Assembly (NCBI GenBank): GCA_029007475.1
Contig: JAQXHW010000113.1
Location: 1-6,519 of the forward strand
Length of the DNA: 6,519 bases
Source of the DNA: Oscillospiraceae bacterium
GTDB lineage: Bacteria > Bacillota > Clostridia > Oscillospirales > Acutalibacteraceae
Direction: 5' to 3'
Part shown: positions 1-6,085 of the stretch, piece after piece
Position numbering within the stretch: position 1 is the first letter of the stretch
Layout: the number at the start of each line of letters is the position of its first letter
Program-made: the position numbers and the translations under genes
The notes under the pieces: generated by a model
What the model saw: only the letters and a program-made list of their open reading frames with translations
Told to the model about the DNA's origin: nothing
The model's database searches: none

Positions 1-327
1 ATCGCCGACGCCCTCTACCTTTTTGAGTTCGGAAATCGAGGAAAATTTTCCGTGGGACTCTCGGTAATTGACTATGTTTTGGGCGATTATCTCGCCGATT
101 CCGTCAAGCTCCTCAAGCTCCTCCGAAGCGGCGGAGTTTATATTGAGCTTTGGGTTTACCGCTTCCCCCTGAGCAATAAGGGAGCTCTTTTCGGCGTTGC
201 TTACATAGTAAACCCCAGAGGAGTTCGGTAAATTTCGGGCAAGGCTTGCCCCTATAAGTGCAGCGCCTGTCAGAATAAGGCCTAAAACAAGCAGGAGCAT
301 TTCTCTGCTTTTCAGAATACTTTTCAT
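1..327 (-). CDS. ComEA-like helix-hairpin-helix DNA-binding protein (3' end outside window)
   Basis: The first 109 codons are present and the reading frame runs off the left edge. Residues 9-30 form one hydrophobic membrane anchor or signal anchor after a short basic N-terminus. A polar linker follows to about residue 60. From residue 61 comes the typical ComEA helix-hairpin-helix stretch: LNINSAA, then LDGIGEIIAQNI with its GIG hairpin, then LKKVEGVGD at the second hairpin. Proteins of this type bind double-stranded DNA at the outer face of the membrane during competence uptake; short versions without an SLBB domain, like this one, are common in Clostridia. The ATG at 327 is supported by a G-rich ribosome binding site (GGGGGG) about ten bases upstream. 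No convincing promoter lies in 328-403. The remainder of the second hairpin should lie just beyond the edge. It could be a helix-hairpin-helix protein with a role other than transformation. Confidence 0.85.
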   Translation of the reverse strand, partial: MKSILKSREMLLLVLGLILTGAALIGASLARNLPNSSGVYYVSNAEKSSLIAQGEAVNPKLNINSAASEELEELDGIGEIIAQNIVNYRESHGKFSSISELKKVEGVGD

Positions 328-403
328 TTTGATACAGCCCCCCGACAAAAATAATCGCTTATGAGATACTTTGATAAAGGATAGCTCTTGATACAACAGA
401 GAA

Positions 404-427
404 CGCCCTGAGCGAAAATTCAGGGCG
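404..427 (-). terminator. Probable intrinsic terminator of the zinc-ribbon gene
   Basis: CGCCCTGA at 404-411 and TCAGGGCG at 420-427 form a perfect 8-bp stem around an 8-base loop. It lies about 20 bases after the stop codon of the minus-strand gene ending at 447. Read on the minus strand, the stem is followed by the moderately T-rich TTCTCTGTTGT, which is weaker than a classical U-run. It separates the zinc-ribbon gene from the downstream comEA-like gene. Confidence 0.6.
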
Positions 428-446
428 CTGTGGGAATATTTCAAAT

Positions 447-1166
447 TTAGTTATTAACCGCCATGTTGTAGAGAGCCTTACGGCGAGCATAGCGTTTAAT
501 ATTGGAGATAGTAACGAAGGTGAAAACCAAGTATGCTAATGTAGCGGAGGCAAAAATCCAACCCCAAACAGAAACAGAAAAGGCATTATGCTGGGTAGTT
601 GTAAGAACAAGCGTCATAATAAGCCAATATGAAAATAGAACAATAGAGGTAATTGCAGCGGCTATCAGGAAGGCGGCAGACCACTTTCTTGTTAATAAAG
701 GCATAAGCGCAAGAATAAACGAAACCACAAACATAAAAATAAATATGCTCTTAACTGCGACGAGACTTTCAGCGTCGCTGAAGCCAGGGATACCTCCGCC
801 AAACATATCGATAGAAACAGGATAGCGTGAGAAATAGGAACTATAGGAACTATAAGTAAAGGTAGTGGTGAACATCAAAACAAAGGTTACAGCCATGAGC
901 ACAAGCTCAATAATTAGGTCGGCAATAGGCGGTATGCCCGGGCGCGCAGGAGTGTTCACGGGCTGAGCCTGATAAACAGGTTGAGCAGGGATATTCACAG
1001 GCTGAGCCTGATAAACGGGTTGAGCAGGAGTGTTCACAGGCTGAGCAGGTGGGTTGTAAATAGGCTGATTTTCGCTGACAGCAGGGGATTTTGGGCAGGC
1101 TGCGCCGCAGGCAGAGCAGAAGCCGGCGTTATCTGAGAGCTTTTTTCCGCATTTTGAACAGAACAT
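447..1166 (-). CDS. Zinc-ribbon protein with four membrane segments
   Basis: A 239-residue protein of unknown function. Residues 3-20 are a zinc ribbon with two knuckles (C3-x2-C6 and C17-x2-C20, each followed by Gly), as in the zinc-ribbon domains at the N-termini of many Gram-positive membrane proteins. Residues 31-78 are a Pro/Gln/Val linker with a 13-residue repeat. Four hydrophobic segments follow at about 84-104, 135-158, 163-188 and 203-221. Between the first two lies a Ser/Tyr/Gly-rich stretch (about 105-134) without charge clusters. The C-terminus is basic and polar. The ATG is well placed, with AGGAGG nine bases upstream. The gene appears monocistronic, with its own consensus promoter and a hairpin after the stop. 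The zinc ribbon would face the cytoplasm, where it might contact protein or nucleic acid; that role is inference. The product cannot be named beyond its domain. Confidence 0.85.
   Translation of the reverse strand: MFCSKCGKKLSDNAGFCSACGAACPKSPAVSENQPIYNPPAQPVNTPAQPVYQAQPVNIPAQPVYQAQPVNTPARPGIPPIADLIIELVLMAVTFVLMFTTTFTYSSYSSYFSRYPVSIDMFGGGIPGFSDAESLVAVKSIFIFMFVVSFILALMPLLTRKWSAAFLIAAAITSIVLFSYWLIMTLVLTTTQHNAFSVSVWGWIFASATLAYLVFTFVTISNIKRYARRKALYNMAVNN
945..1046 (-). repeat. In-frame 39-bp tandem repeat (13-residue Pro/Gln/Val unit)
   Basis: Within the zinc-ribbon gene, residues 41-53 (AQPVNTPAQPVYQ) and 54-66 (same, with Ile for Thr) are full units. Residues 67-74 are a partial third unit. 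The DNA copies are nearly identical, with a 39-base period, so the array probably arose recently and may vary in copy number between strains. It forms the flexible linker between zinc ribbon and membrane part. Confidence 0.9.
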
Positions 1167-1283
1167 AGTTCATATCCTCCTAAAGATATTTTGGTTTGCA
1201 GTATAGCGAAAGGTAAAGCCCCTGAAAATATGGGGATTATAGGGGAATCAGGCGCCTTTTCGCAAGATCATTTTATCACGTTC

Positions 1284-1312
1284 ATTATAAAATTATTTTG
1301 ATTGTATGTCAA
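1284..1312 (-). promoter_or_regulatory. Consensus SigA-type promoter for the zinc-ribbon gene
   Basis: Read on the minus strand, TTGACA (1307-1312) is followed by a 17-bp spacer and TATAAT (1284-1289), a perfect match in both boxes. Transcription should start near 1277, giving an untranslated leader of about 110 bases. A second TATAAT lies inside that leader at 1236-1241 with TTGCGA 18 bp upstream (1260-1265), possibly a weaker second promoter. Confidence 0.85.
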
Positions 1313-1417
1313 TAAATTTGCGCTGTTTGTATCATTTTGAAAGAATTTGTAATTTTTGAGTGTTTTTTCCATAAAATCAATAAAATCATTTTTGCACCTA
1401 AAATTAAAAAAATAGTA

Positions 1418-1446
1418 TTCTCAAACGCGGGCTTTTGTGGTATAGT
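1418..1446 (+). promoter_or_regulatory. Extended -10 promoter for rlmB
   Basis: TTCTCA (1418-1423, four of six consensus bases), a 17-bp spacer and TATAGT (1441-1446, five of six) preceded by TGG, which makes an extended -10 element. An A/T-rich run at 1400-1412 could act as an UP element. The predicted start near 1453 gives a leader of about 35 bases to the rlmB start codon. Confidence 0.7.
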
Positions 1447-1488
1447 TAAATATATATGTCTAACAGTATGCATTAAAGGAAGATGACA

Positions 1489-2265
1489 ATGCAGGATAAC
1501 AAGGGAAAACACCCTGAAACTAAAGAAAACCGTGAAGCCCGCGGGGACGTGATTTTCGGCAGGAACCCTGTCAGCGAGGCAATAAGAAGCGGCAGACCCA
1601 TAGACTCTGTGTTGGTAGCCCGGGGAGAGAAAAACGGCGCAATAGTCGGAATTTTGGCTAAAGCCCGGGAGAAAAAACTCAGAATTAAAGAGGTTGACTC
1701 AAAGAAGCTGGACTATATGTGCGCAGGAGGTCATCACCAGGGAATAGCCGTGGTGGCGGCGGTCTGTGAATATAAGGAATTGGACGATATTTTCGCTTTG
1801 GCCGAAAGCAGGGGGGAGGAGCCCTTCATCATAGTTTTGGACGAGATTGAGGACCCCCACAACTTAGGCGCAATTATCCGTACTGCCGAGTGTGCAGGCG
1901 CTCACGGAGTAATTATTCCCAATCGCCGTTCGGCAGGACTCAGCTTCACCGTGGGAAAGGTTTCCGCAGGAGCGGTCGAGTATGTGCCCGTGGTGAGAGT
2001 TCCCAATATCTCCTCTGTGCTGGATACCCTCAAGGAGAGGGGTCTTTGGATTTACGGCGCCGATATGGACGGCGAGAATTTTCTCAGCTGTGATATGAGC
2101 GGCAAGGTTGCCTTGGTTATCGGCAACGAGGGCAAGGGTATCGGCAGATTAGTTCGCGAAAAATGCGATGTTGTCGTTTCTCTGCCCATGAAAGGCAAGA
2201 TTAATTCCCTCAATGCCTCCGTTGCGGCAGGTATTCTCATGTATAAGGCCGCCGAGGGCAGGTAA
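1489..2265 (+). CDS. rlmB: TrmH/SpoU-family 23S rRNA (guanosine-2'-O-)-methyltransferase, RlmB type
   Basis: 258 residues, typical for the family. Enzymes of this group transfer a methyl from S-adenosylmethionine to a ribose 2'-OH in rRNA (RlmB: G2251 of 23S rRNA). An N-terminal substrate-binding domain (about residues 18-92, starting VIFGRNPVSEAI) precedes the SPOUT catalytic domain. All three SpoU motifs are present. Motif 1 is LDEIEDPHNLGAIIRTA, with Asn125 and the catalytic Arg131. Motif 2 is LVIGNEGKGI, around residues 209-218. Motif 3 is LPMKGKINSLNASVA, around 232-246, forming the trefoil knot and SAM site. I chose the ATG at 1489 because AAAGGA ends eight bases upstream. The in-frame ATG two codons earlier (1483) would touch the ribosome binding site. 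The exact target base could differ (other TrmH-type enzymes look alike). It is first in a likely operon with the 858-residue gene 50 bases downstream. Confidence 0.93.
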   Translation: MQDNKGKHPETKENREARGDVIFGRNPVSEAIRSGRPIDSVLVARGEKNGAIVGILAKAREKKLRIKEVDSKKLDYMCAGGHHQGIAVVAAVCEYKELDDIFALAESRGEEPFIIVLDEIEDPHNLGAIIRTAECAGAHGVIIPNRRSAGLSFTVGKVSAGAVEYVPVVRVPNISSVLDTLKERGLWIYGADMDGENFLSCDMSGKVALVIGNEGKGIGRLVREKCDVVVSLPMKGKINSLNASVAAGILMYKAAEGR

Positions 2266-2309
2266 TGTTTTCTAAACTGCGGCGTCGTCACCCGGAGATA
2301 AGGATGTGA
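2265..2309 (+). CDS. Possible 14-codon coupling ORF between rlmB and the next gene
   Basis: An ATG overlaps the rlmB stop codon (TAATG) and opens a 14-residue frame (MFSKLRRRHPEIRM). It ends in a TGA at 2307-2309, six bases before the TTG start of the next gene and within that gene's ribosome binding site. There is only a weak purine-rich site in front (GAGGGCAGG). It could couple translation of the two genes by termination and re-initiation, or be chance. No homology can be claimed for so short a peptide. Confidence 0.2.
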   Translation: MFSKLRRRHPEIRM

Positions 2310-2315
2310 AAAATT

Positions 2316-4892
2316 TTGAACAAGAAGAATAAGAATAAAAACAGAATAAATCAGGACAGAACAATAGACTCCATTATTGAGGAAACCCGATTTCTCACCG
2401 AGCAGGAGGAAATGGCTAAGGAGGCCGCTAAGATAAGCGCACAGCCAAAGATGGAGGAGATTTTCAGCAACAAGAGCAAGGAAATCAGACTGAAAAGTCA
2501 GAGCCCTCTCGAGGCTGACCCTGACGATATTGATATCGAAAAGCTGGCAAGCACCGAGGAAGCAACCAAGGTTGAGGAGGCCGAGGAGGAAGTAATCCCT
2601 CAGGTGACCCTCAAACCCACCTTGGCTGAAAATACCAAGATAAGCCGCGAAATTATCGAGGACGCAGAGAGCTTAAACGTTCGCTCCCTAAATATTAAGG
2701 ACATGGACTCTATCGACATATCGTTAGACGAGGAAGAGGGACGCGAAAAAGAGGAAAAAGCGGAATTTGCTTCGGCGGATATTACGAAAAATCCCCCTCC
2801 CAACACGCCTCCCGCACCGGATGAGCTTAGCTCCTTTGAGAGAGTTTTCGGTAAGCCGAAGCCTGTAAGCGCCGTGCAGACCGTGGTATCCAGAGTGCCT
2901 GTATACCAGCATGAGAGCAAGGTTGAGAAAATTCATGTTCGCGCAGGAAAATTCTCGGCAGTTGTTGAGAACGAGTACAAAAAGTACCTTGCTTCTCCCA
3001 ACCCCGTAATCTCTCAGACCTACACCCCGGAGGAGGACCCCGATAATCCCGAGGAGGACGAAAAGGTTACTCCCAAGAAGGTCGCCGATAATGTAATGGG
3101 CAAGGTTGTAGGCTTTTTCTCCTCGGAGGAGGACGACCCCCAAAAAGAATTTAAGGAAAAGACTATTCAGATTGAGGACTTCAGAAGCCGCCAGGATACA
3201 AAGTCCATAATGCTTGAGATAAACGCTAATATCCGAAAAATGGCGGTAAACAGTATCTATACGGGAGTTTTTGCCGCAGTTTCCCTAATTCTCTTAATAG
3301 TTACGAGAATTATAGGCGCAGGTGCCGGTTACGCCGCCGCACTTATTATTTCAGTAGTAAATCTTTTACTGCTTCTTGCTTCCTGCTGGATTAACCGTGT
3401 AACCGTAGGAAACGGACTTTCCTCTCTCAAAAAATTCAAGGGAAATTCCGATACCGGCGCTGCGGTATGTGTTGTTGCAACGGTTATGCAGGGTATAGTT
3501 TCTCTGATTTTCCCCGAAGCATTTTTCTCCGGGGCATATCACCTTTACGCAACTATCGGAATTTTGGCTTTGCTTCTCAACTGTTTAGGAAAGCTCTTTA
3601 TGGTGCGCAGAGTCAAGGAAAACTTTAAGTTCGTTTCTCAGAAAGCGCCTACATACGCAGGTAAAATCTATACCAATGAGGAGATTGCCAGAAAGCTCAT
3701 GAGCGGCACGACTCAGGACAAGCCCATTGTTGCCTATCAGCACGAAACCGACTTTATGAGCGACTTTCTAAGGCTCTCCTACTCACCCGACCCTTCTGAG
3801 GATATGGCAAGCAAGCTGGCTCCCGTCACCCTTATATGTACCCTCTTTGTAGGCATACTCTACGGAATTATCTCCCGTGATGTAGCAGGAGCTTTCTCCG
3901 CCCTTGCGATTATCGCCTGTGTTTCCGTACCTCTTTGTGATTTGCTTGCAGTAAATCTTCCTCTTTATAAGCTCTCAAAAGAGGCTCTCTCTAAGAACGC
4001 CATGCTCAGCGGCTACCCTGCTGTCCGTCAGTTCTGCGATACAAGGGCGGTTATCTGCGAAGCAAGAGACCTTTATCCCATTGAAAGTATCACCCTCTGC
4101 GGCGTTAAAGCCTTTGTAAATTCAAGGGTTGAGGAAACAATGGTCTGTGCCGCCGCGGTGCTGAGAGAAGCCAAAAATCCTATGGCGTGTATATTCGACA
4201 AGGTTGTGGAAACTAAGGGGGGCAGACTCCCCAAGGTTGAGAGCGTTCTCTATGAGGATAAGCTGGGTCTTATCGGCTGGGTTGAGGGCGAGAGAATCTT
4301 GGTGGGTAACCGCTCACTGATGGAAAAATACGCAATCAAGGTTCCCGATTTGGACTTTGAGAATAAGCATAAAATTGAAGACAGAGTTGTGACCTATCTC
4401 GCCCGTTCGGGAGAGCTTGTTGCCATGTTTGTGGTTTCCTACGCATCAACTCTGAGAATTGCCGAGCTTTTACAGCAGGCAGAGGCAAACGGCGTGAGCT
4501 TCCTTGTGCAGACTACCGACTGCAACGTGACAGGAGAGAAAATTGCCGAGGATTTCGGCATCTACTTCAGAAGCGTTAAGGTACTTCCCACAGGCCTTGG
4601 CAACGTATGTATAGAAATCACCTCTCAGAAAGAGGACACCTCAAGGGCATACCTTGCAACGAGAGGTTCGTTTTTCTCCCTGCTTCGCGGTATCTCCGGC
4701 TGTATTCGCATGAGGAGCAATATTTCCCTCAGCGTTGTTATTCAGCTTATCGGTGTAATTTTAGGTGTGCTCGTAGCTGCAACGCTTGTACTTTGCGCAG
4801 GAGTGTCTGCCCTTAAGGGAATAGAAGTTCTCGTATTCATGCTCTTCTGGGTAGCGGCTGCACTTATAGCCCCGGCAATCCAAAAACCGTAG
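2316..4892 (+). CDS. Degenerate P1B-type P-type ATPase-like membrane protein with long acidic N-terminus
   Basis: 858 residues. Residues 1-300 are charged, acidic and low in complexity, with no hydrophobic segment. Eight predicted membrane helices follow at about 312-333, 337-358, 381-399, 408-428, 500-519, 525-546, 803-827 and 834-854. This 4+2+2 layout, with a short soluble part after helix 4 and a long one after helix 6, is that of P1B metal-transporting ATPases. Remnants of the fold include a Pro in helix 6 (CVSVPLCD, where CPC would be), GYPAV and CDTRAVICEARDLYP (where DTVVFDKTGTLT would be), AKNPM (for the SEHPL motif), GLIGWVEGERILVGNRSLME (N-domain glycines) and TTDCNVTGEKIAEDFGI (for TGDN...A..LGI). 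The phosphorylated Asp is replaced, the actuator TGE and GDGxND motifs are missing, so ATP-driven transport is unlikely. Start: TTG 2316 is the only usual start codon in frame after the stop at 2307. AAGGATGTGA upstream matches the anti-SD. Role unknown. Confidence 0.8.
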   Translation: MNKKNKNKNRINQDRTIDSIIEETRFLTEQEEMAKEAAKISAQPKMEEIFSNKSKEIRLKSQSPLEADPDDIDIEKLASTEEATKVEEAEEEVIPQVTLKPTLAENTKISREIIEDAESLNVRSLNIKDMDSIDISLDEEEGREKEEKAEFASADITKNPPPNTPPAPDELSSFERVFGKPKPVSAVQTVVSRVPVYQHESKVEKIHVRAGKFSAVVENEYKKYLASPNPVISQTYTPEEDPDNPEEDEKVTPKKVADNVMGKVVGFFSSEEDDPQKEFKEKTIQIEDFRSRQDTKSIMLEINANIRKMAVNSIYTGVFAAVSLILLIVTRIIGAGAGYAAALIISVVNLLLLLASCWINRVTVGNGLSSLKKFKGNSDTGAAVCVVATVMQGIVSLIFPEAFFSGAYHLYATIGILALLLNCLGKLFMVRRVKENFKFVSQKAPTYAGKIYTNEEIARKLMSGTTQDKPIVAYQHETDFMSDFLRLSYSPDPSEDMASKLAPVTLICTLFVGILYGIISRDVAGAFSALAIIACVSVPLCDLLAVNLPLYKLSKEALSKNAMLSGYPAVRQFCDTRAVICEARDLYPIESITLCGVKAFVNSRVEETMVCAAAVLREAKNPMACIFDKVVETKGGRLPKVESVLYEDKLGLIGWVEGERILVGNRSLMEKYAIKVPDLDFENKHKIEDRVVTYLARSGELVAMFVVSYASTLRIAELLQQAEANGVSFLVQTTDCNVTGEKIAEDFGIYFRSVKVLPTGLGNVCIEITSQKEDTSRAYLATRGSFFSLLRGISGCIRMRSNISLSVVIQLIGVILGVLVAATLVLCAGVSALKGIEVLVFMLFWVAAALIAPAIQKP

Positions 4893-4928
4893 ATTTATCC
4901 TTGCGCGGTAGAGTTATCCTTGCGTGGT
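4891..4928 (+). repeat. 19-bp tandem duplication at the end of the ATPase-like gene
   Basis: 4891-4909 and 4910-4928 are adjacent copies of a 19-base unit that differ at two positions; the shared core is TTATCCTTGCG. The first copy begins inside the TAG stop codon. It looks like a recent slippage duplication in untranslated sequence. Confidence 0.8.
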
Positions 4929-4978
4929 GAAGCGGCAAAAAGGCGGCGAGACGGTTTCACCTCGGTTTGTTGTATTTT
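4926..4978 (+). terminator. Weak candidate terminator between the ATPase-like gene and rpe
   Basis: GGTGAAGC at 4926-4933 can pair with GTTTCACC at 4954-4961 (one G-U pair) across a 20-base loop. It is followed after four bases by the T-rich TTTGTTGTATTTT. The large loop and interrupted T-run make this only a weak or partial terminator; transcription may continue into rpe. Confidence 0.3.
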
Positions 4979-5022
4979 GTCTTATCATTTCAGCTTAGCT
5001 TATAGATTTAGGAGTTGATATT

Positions 5023-5676
5023 ATGTATATAGCACCCTCACTTTTATCCTGTGATTTTTCCCGCTTCGGTGAGGAAATCGAAAGAATGGACAAAGCGGGC
5101 GCAGACTACATGCACCTTGACGTTATGGACGGACATTTTGTGCCTAACCTTACCTTCGGCGCACCAATTCTCAAGTGGGTGAGAAGCTATACCGATAAAC
5201 CCTTTGACGTGCATCTTATGATTTCAGAGCCCCTTAAGTATATCGACGATTTCGCCGATGCCGGCGCGGATATTATTACTTTCCACGTTGAATGTGACAG
5301 CGATATCGCTGAAACTATCGGGAAAATCAAGAGCCACGGCATTAAGGCAGGCTTGGTTGTAAAGCCAAAGACGGATATCTCCGCAGTCTACCCATATCTT
5401 GAAAGCATTGATATGGTGCTTGTGATGAGCGTTGAGCCGGGCTTTGGCGGTCAGTCCTTTATGGCTGATATGCTTCAAAAGGTTAAGGAGCTTAAAGAGG
5501 AAGTAACTGCCCGCAAGCTAAAGGATTTCCTTATTGAGATTGACGGCGGCATAGGGGAACAGAACATTAAAATGTGCGCCGAGGCAGGAGTTGATATCTG
5601 CGTAGCAGGTACCTCTGTTTTCAAAGCCGAGGACGCAGGAGAAGCTATTAAAACCTTAAAGGCTCTCTGCGAATAA
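5023..5676 (+). CDS. rpe: Ribulose-phosphate 3-epimerase
   Basis: 217 residues, the normal length. The cytoplasmic enzyme interconverts D-ribulose 5-phosphate and D-xylulose 5-phosphate in the pentose phosphate pathway. The single TIM barrel shows all expected sites: APSLLSCDF at the N-terminus (Ser6), MHLDVMDGHFVPN (metal ligand His31, catalytic Asp33), DVHLM (His64), the flexible loop MSVEPGFGGQSF (residues 135-146), EIDGGI with catalytic Asp174, and the phosphate-binding AGTSVF (195-200). Nothing is missing, so it should be active. AGGAG ends eight bases before the ATG. It lies 130 bases after the ATPase-like gene in the same direction. A separate promoter is not clear, so it may be read partly from upstream. 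In many Bacillota rpe sits near prkC/rsgA; those genes are not within this window. Confidence 0.97.
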   Translation: MYIAPSLLSCDFSRFGEEIERMDKAGADYMHLDVMDGHFVPNLTFGAPILKWVRSYTDKPFDVHLMISEPLKYIDDFADAGADIITFHVECDSDIAETIGKIKSHGIKAGLVVKPKTDISAVYPYLESIDMVLVMSVEPGFGGQSFMADMLQKVKELKEEVTARKLKDFLIEIDGGIGEQNIKMCAEAGVDICVAGTSVFKAEDAGEAIKTLKALCE

Positions 5677-5724
5677 GTGTTTTTCCGTATAGAAAGCCCT
5701 TCGAAAAATCAAATCAAAATCAAG

Positions 5725-5754
5725 AAGCCTCGGAAGCTGATGCTTTCGAGGCTT
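5725..5754. terminator. 13-bp hairpin after rpe, possibly a bidirectional terminator
   Basis: AAGCCTCG (5725-5732) pairs with CGAGGCTT (5747-5754). Inside, a G-U pair and AAGC/GCTT extend the stem to 13 bp around a TGAT loop. It starts about 50 bases after the rpe stop. On the plus strand the trailing sequence is poor in T. On the minus strand it is T-rich but interrupted (CTTGATTTTGATTTGATTTTT). It probably protects or ends the rpe mRNA and backs up the tRNA terminator. Confidence 0.6.
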
Positions 5755-5775
5755 TGTAAGTTAGGGAATAAGGCG

Positions 5776-5805
5776 AAAAAAACCGCCGAGGTAAGCCTCG
5801 ACGGT
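5776..5805 (-). terminator. Intrinsic terminator of the tRNA operon
   Basis: Read on the minus strand, CCGTCGAGG, a 4-base loop and CCTCGGCGG form a stem with one mismatch (5783-5804), followed immediately by seven T (5776-5782). It lies about 25 bases after the 3' end of tRNA-Leu. Confidence 0.88.
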
Positions 5806-5829
5806 GTTCTGCGTTCTTATACCATTTTG

Positions 5830-5916
5830 TGGTGCCGGTGACCGGACTTGAACCGGTACGGATTTTACTCCGAGGGATTTTAAGTCCCTTGTGTCTGCCT
5901 ATTCCACCACACCGGC
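5830..5916 (-). tRNA. tRNA-Leu (anticodon TAA)
   Basis: 87 bases including an encoded CCA (5830-5832). The acceptor strands GCCGGTG and CACCGGC pair perfectly with discriminator A. The anticodon stem AGGGA/TCCCT encloses CTTAAAA with anticodon TAA, which reads UUA/UUG codons. The T arm contains GGTTCAAGTCC. A long variable arm (CGGAGTAAAATCCG) marks it as class II, as expected for leucine. It is the last of three tRNAs, ten bases after tRNA-Glu. Confidence 0.96.
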
Positions 5917-5926
5917 AGAAAGAAAA

Positions 5927-6001
5927 TGGTGACCCGGACGAGAATCGAACTCGTGTTACCGCCGTGAAAGGGCGGTGTCTTAACCTCTTGACCACCGGGC
6001 C
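5927..6001 (-). tRNA. tRNA-Glu (anticodon TTC)
   Basis: 75 bases with an encoded CCA (5927-5929). The acceptor pair is GGCCCGG/CCGGGTC (one G-U pair). The anticodon arm is CCGCC-CTTTCAC-GGCGG, giving TTC (reads GAA/GAG). The T arm is ACGAG-TTCGATT-CTCGT. The D-arm sequence GGTCAAGAGGTTAAGAC is typical of bacterial tRNA-Glu. Confidence 0.96.
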
Positions 6002-6004
6002 GTT

Positions 6005-6081
6005 TGGTAGCGGAAATAGGACTTGAACCTACGACACTTCGGGTATGAACCGAATGCTCTAGCCAGCTGAGCTATTCCGCC
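6005..6081 (-). tRNA. tRNA-Met, elongator type (anticodon CAT)
   Basis: 77 bases with an encoded CCA (6005-6007). The anticodon arm is TTCGG-TTCATAC-CCGAA. The first pair G1-C72 and the D arm AGCTCAGCTGGCTAGAGC fit an elongator tRNA-Met, not an initiator (which has a 1-72 mismatch and three G-C pairs under the anticodon loop). The CAT anticodon alone cannot exclude tRNA-Ile2, but the body matches Met. First in the operon; three bases separate it from tRNA-Glu. Confidence 0.92.
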
Positions 6082-6085
6082 ATAT

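Larger units (their letters stand above)
1167..1488. other. Divergent intergenic region between zinc-ribbon gene and rlmB
   Basis: About 320 bases without a gene. It contains the minus-strand promoter(s) and 110-base leader of the zinc-ribbon gene, and the plus-strand promoter of rlmB. In between is a very AT-rich stretch (about 1281-1425). The minus-strand leader can form a small CCCC/GGGG hairpin (1220-1235). I see no riboswitch or RNA family that I recognise. A frame open on the minus strand at 1309-1512 is AT-rich, lacks a ribosome binding site and runs into rlmB, so it is not a gene. Confidence 0.7.

Noticed and set aside
502..825. Plus-strand frame of 107 codons opposite the zinc-ribbon gene
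   Set aside because: It is antisense to membrane-coding codons, without a ribosome binding site or recognisable domain.
1483..1491. Upstream ATG as start of rlmB
   Set aside because: The ribosome binding site AAAGGA would lie only two bases away; the ATG at 1489 has the normal spacing of eight.
2600..3143. Minus-strand frames of 106 and 139 codons inside the ATPase-like gene
   Set aside because: They arise from the Glu/Lys/Pro-rich codon composition of the sense strand and have no start signals.
2316..4892. Annotation as an active heavy-metal transporting ATPase
   Set aside because: The phosphorylation site, TGE, GDGxND and the CPC metal site are not present.
4977..5006. TTGTCT with TATAGA 18 bp later as an rpe promoter
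   Set aside because: The predicted transcript would begin within the ribosome binding site, leaving too short a leader.
5720..6026. Open frames on both strands over the tRNA cluster
   Set aside because: They are translations of tRNA genes and their complements (for example GTGACCGG...GGTTCAAG read as PVTGLEPV). This is a well-known source of false proteins; the tRNAs explain the sequence fully.
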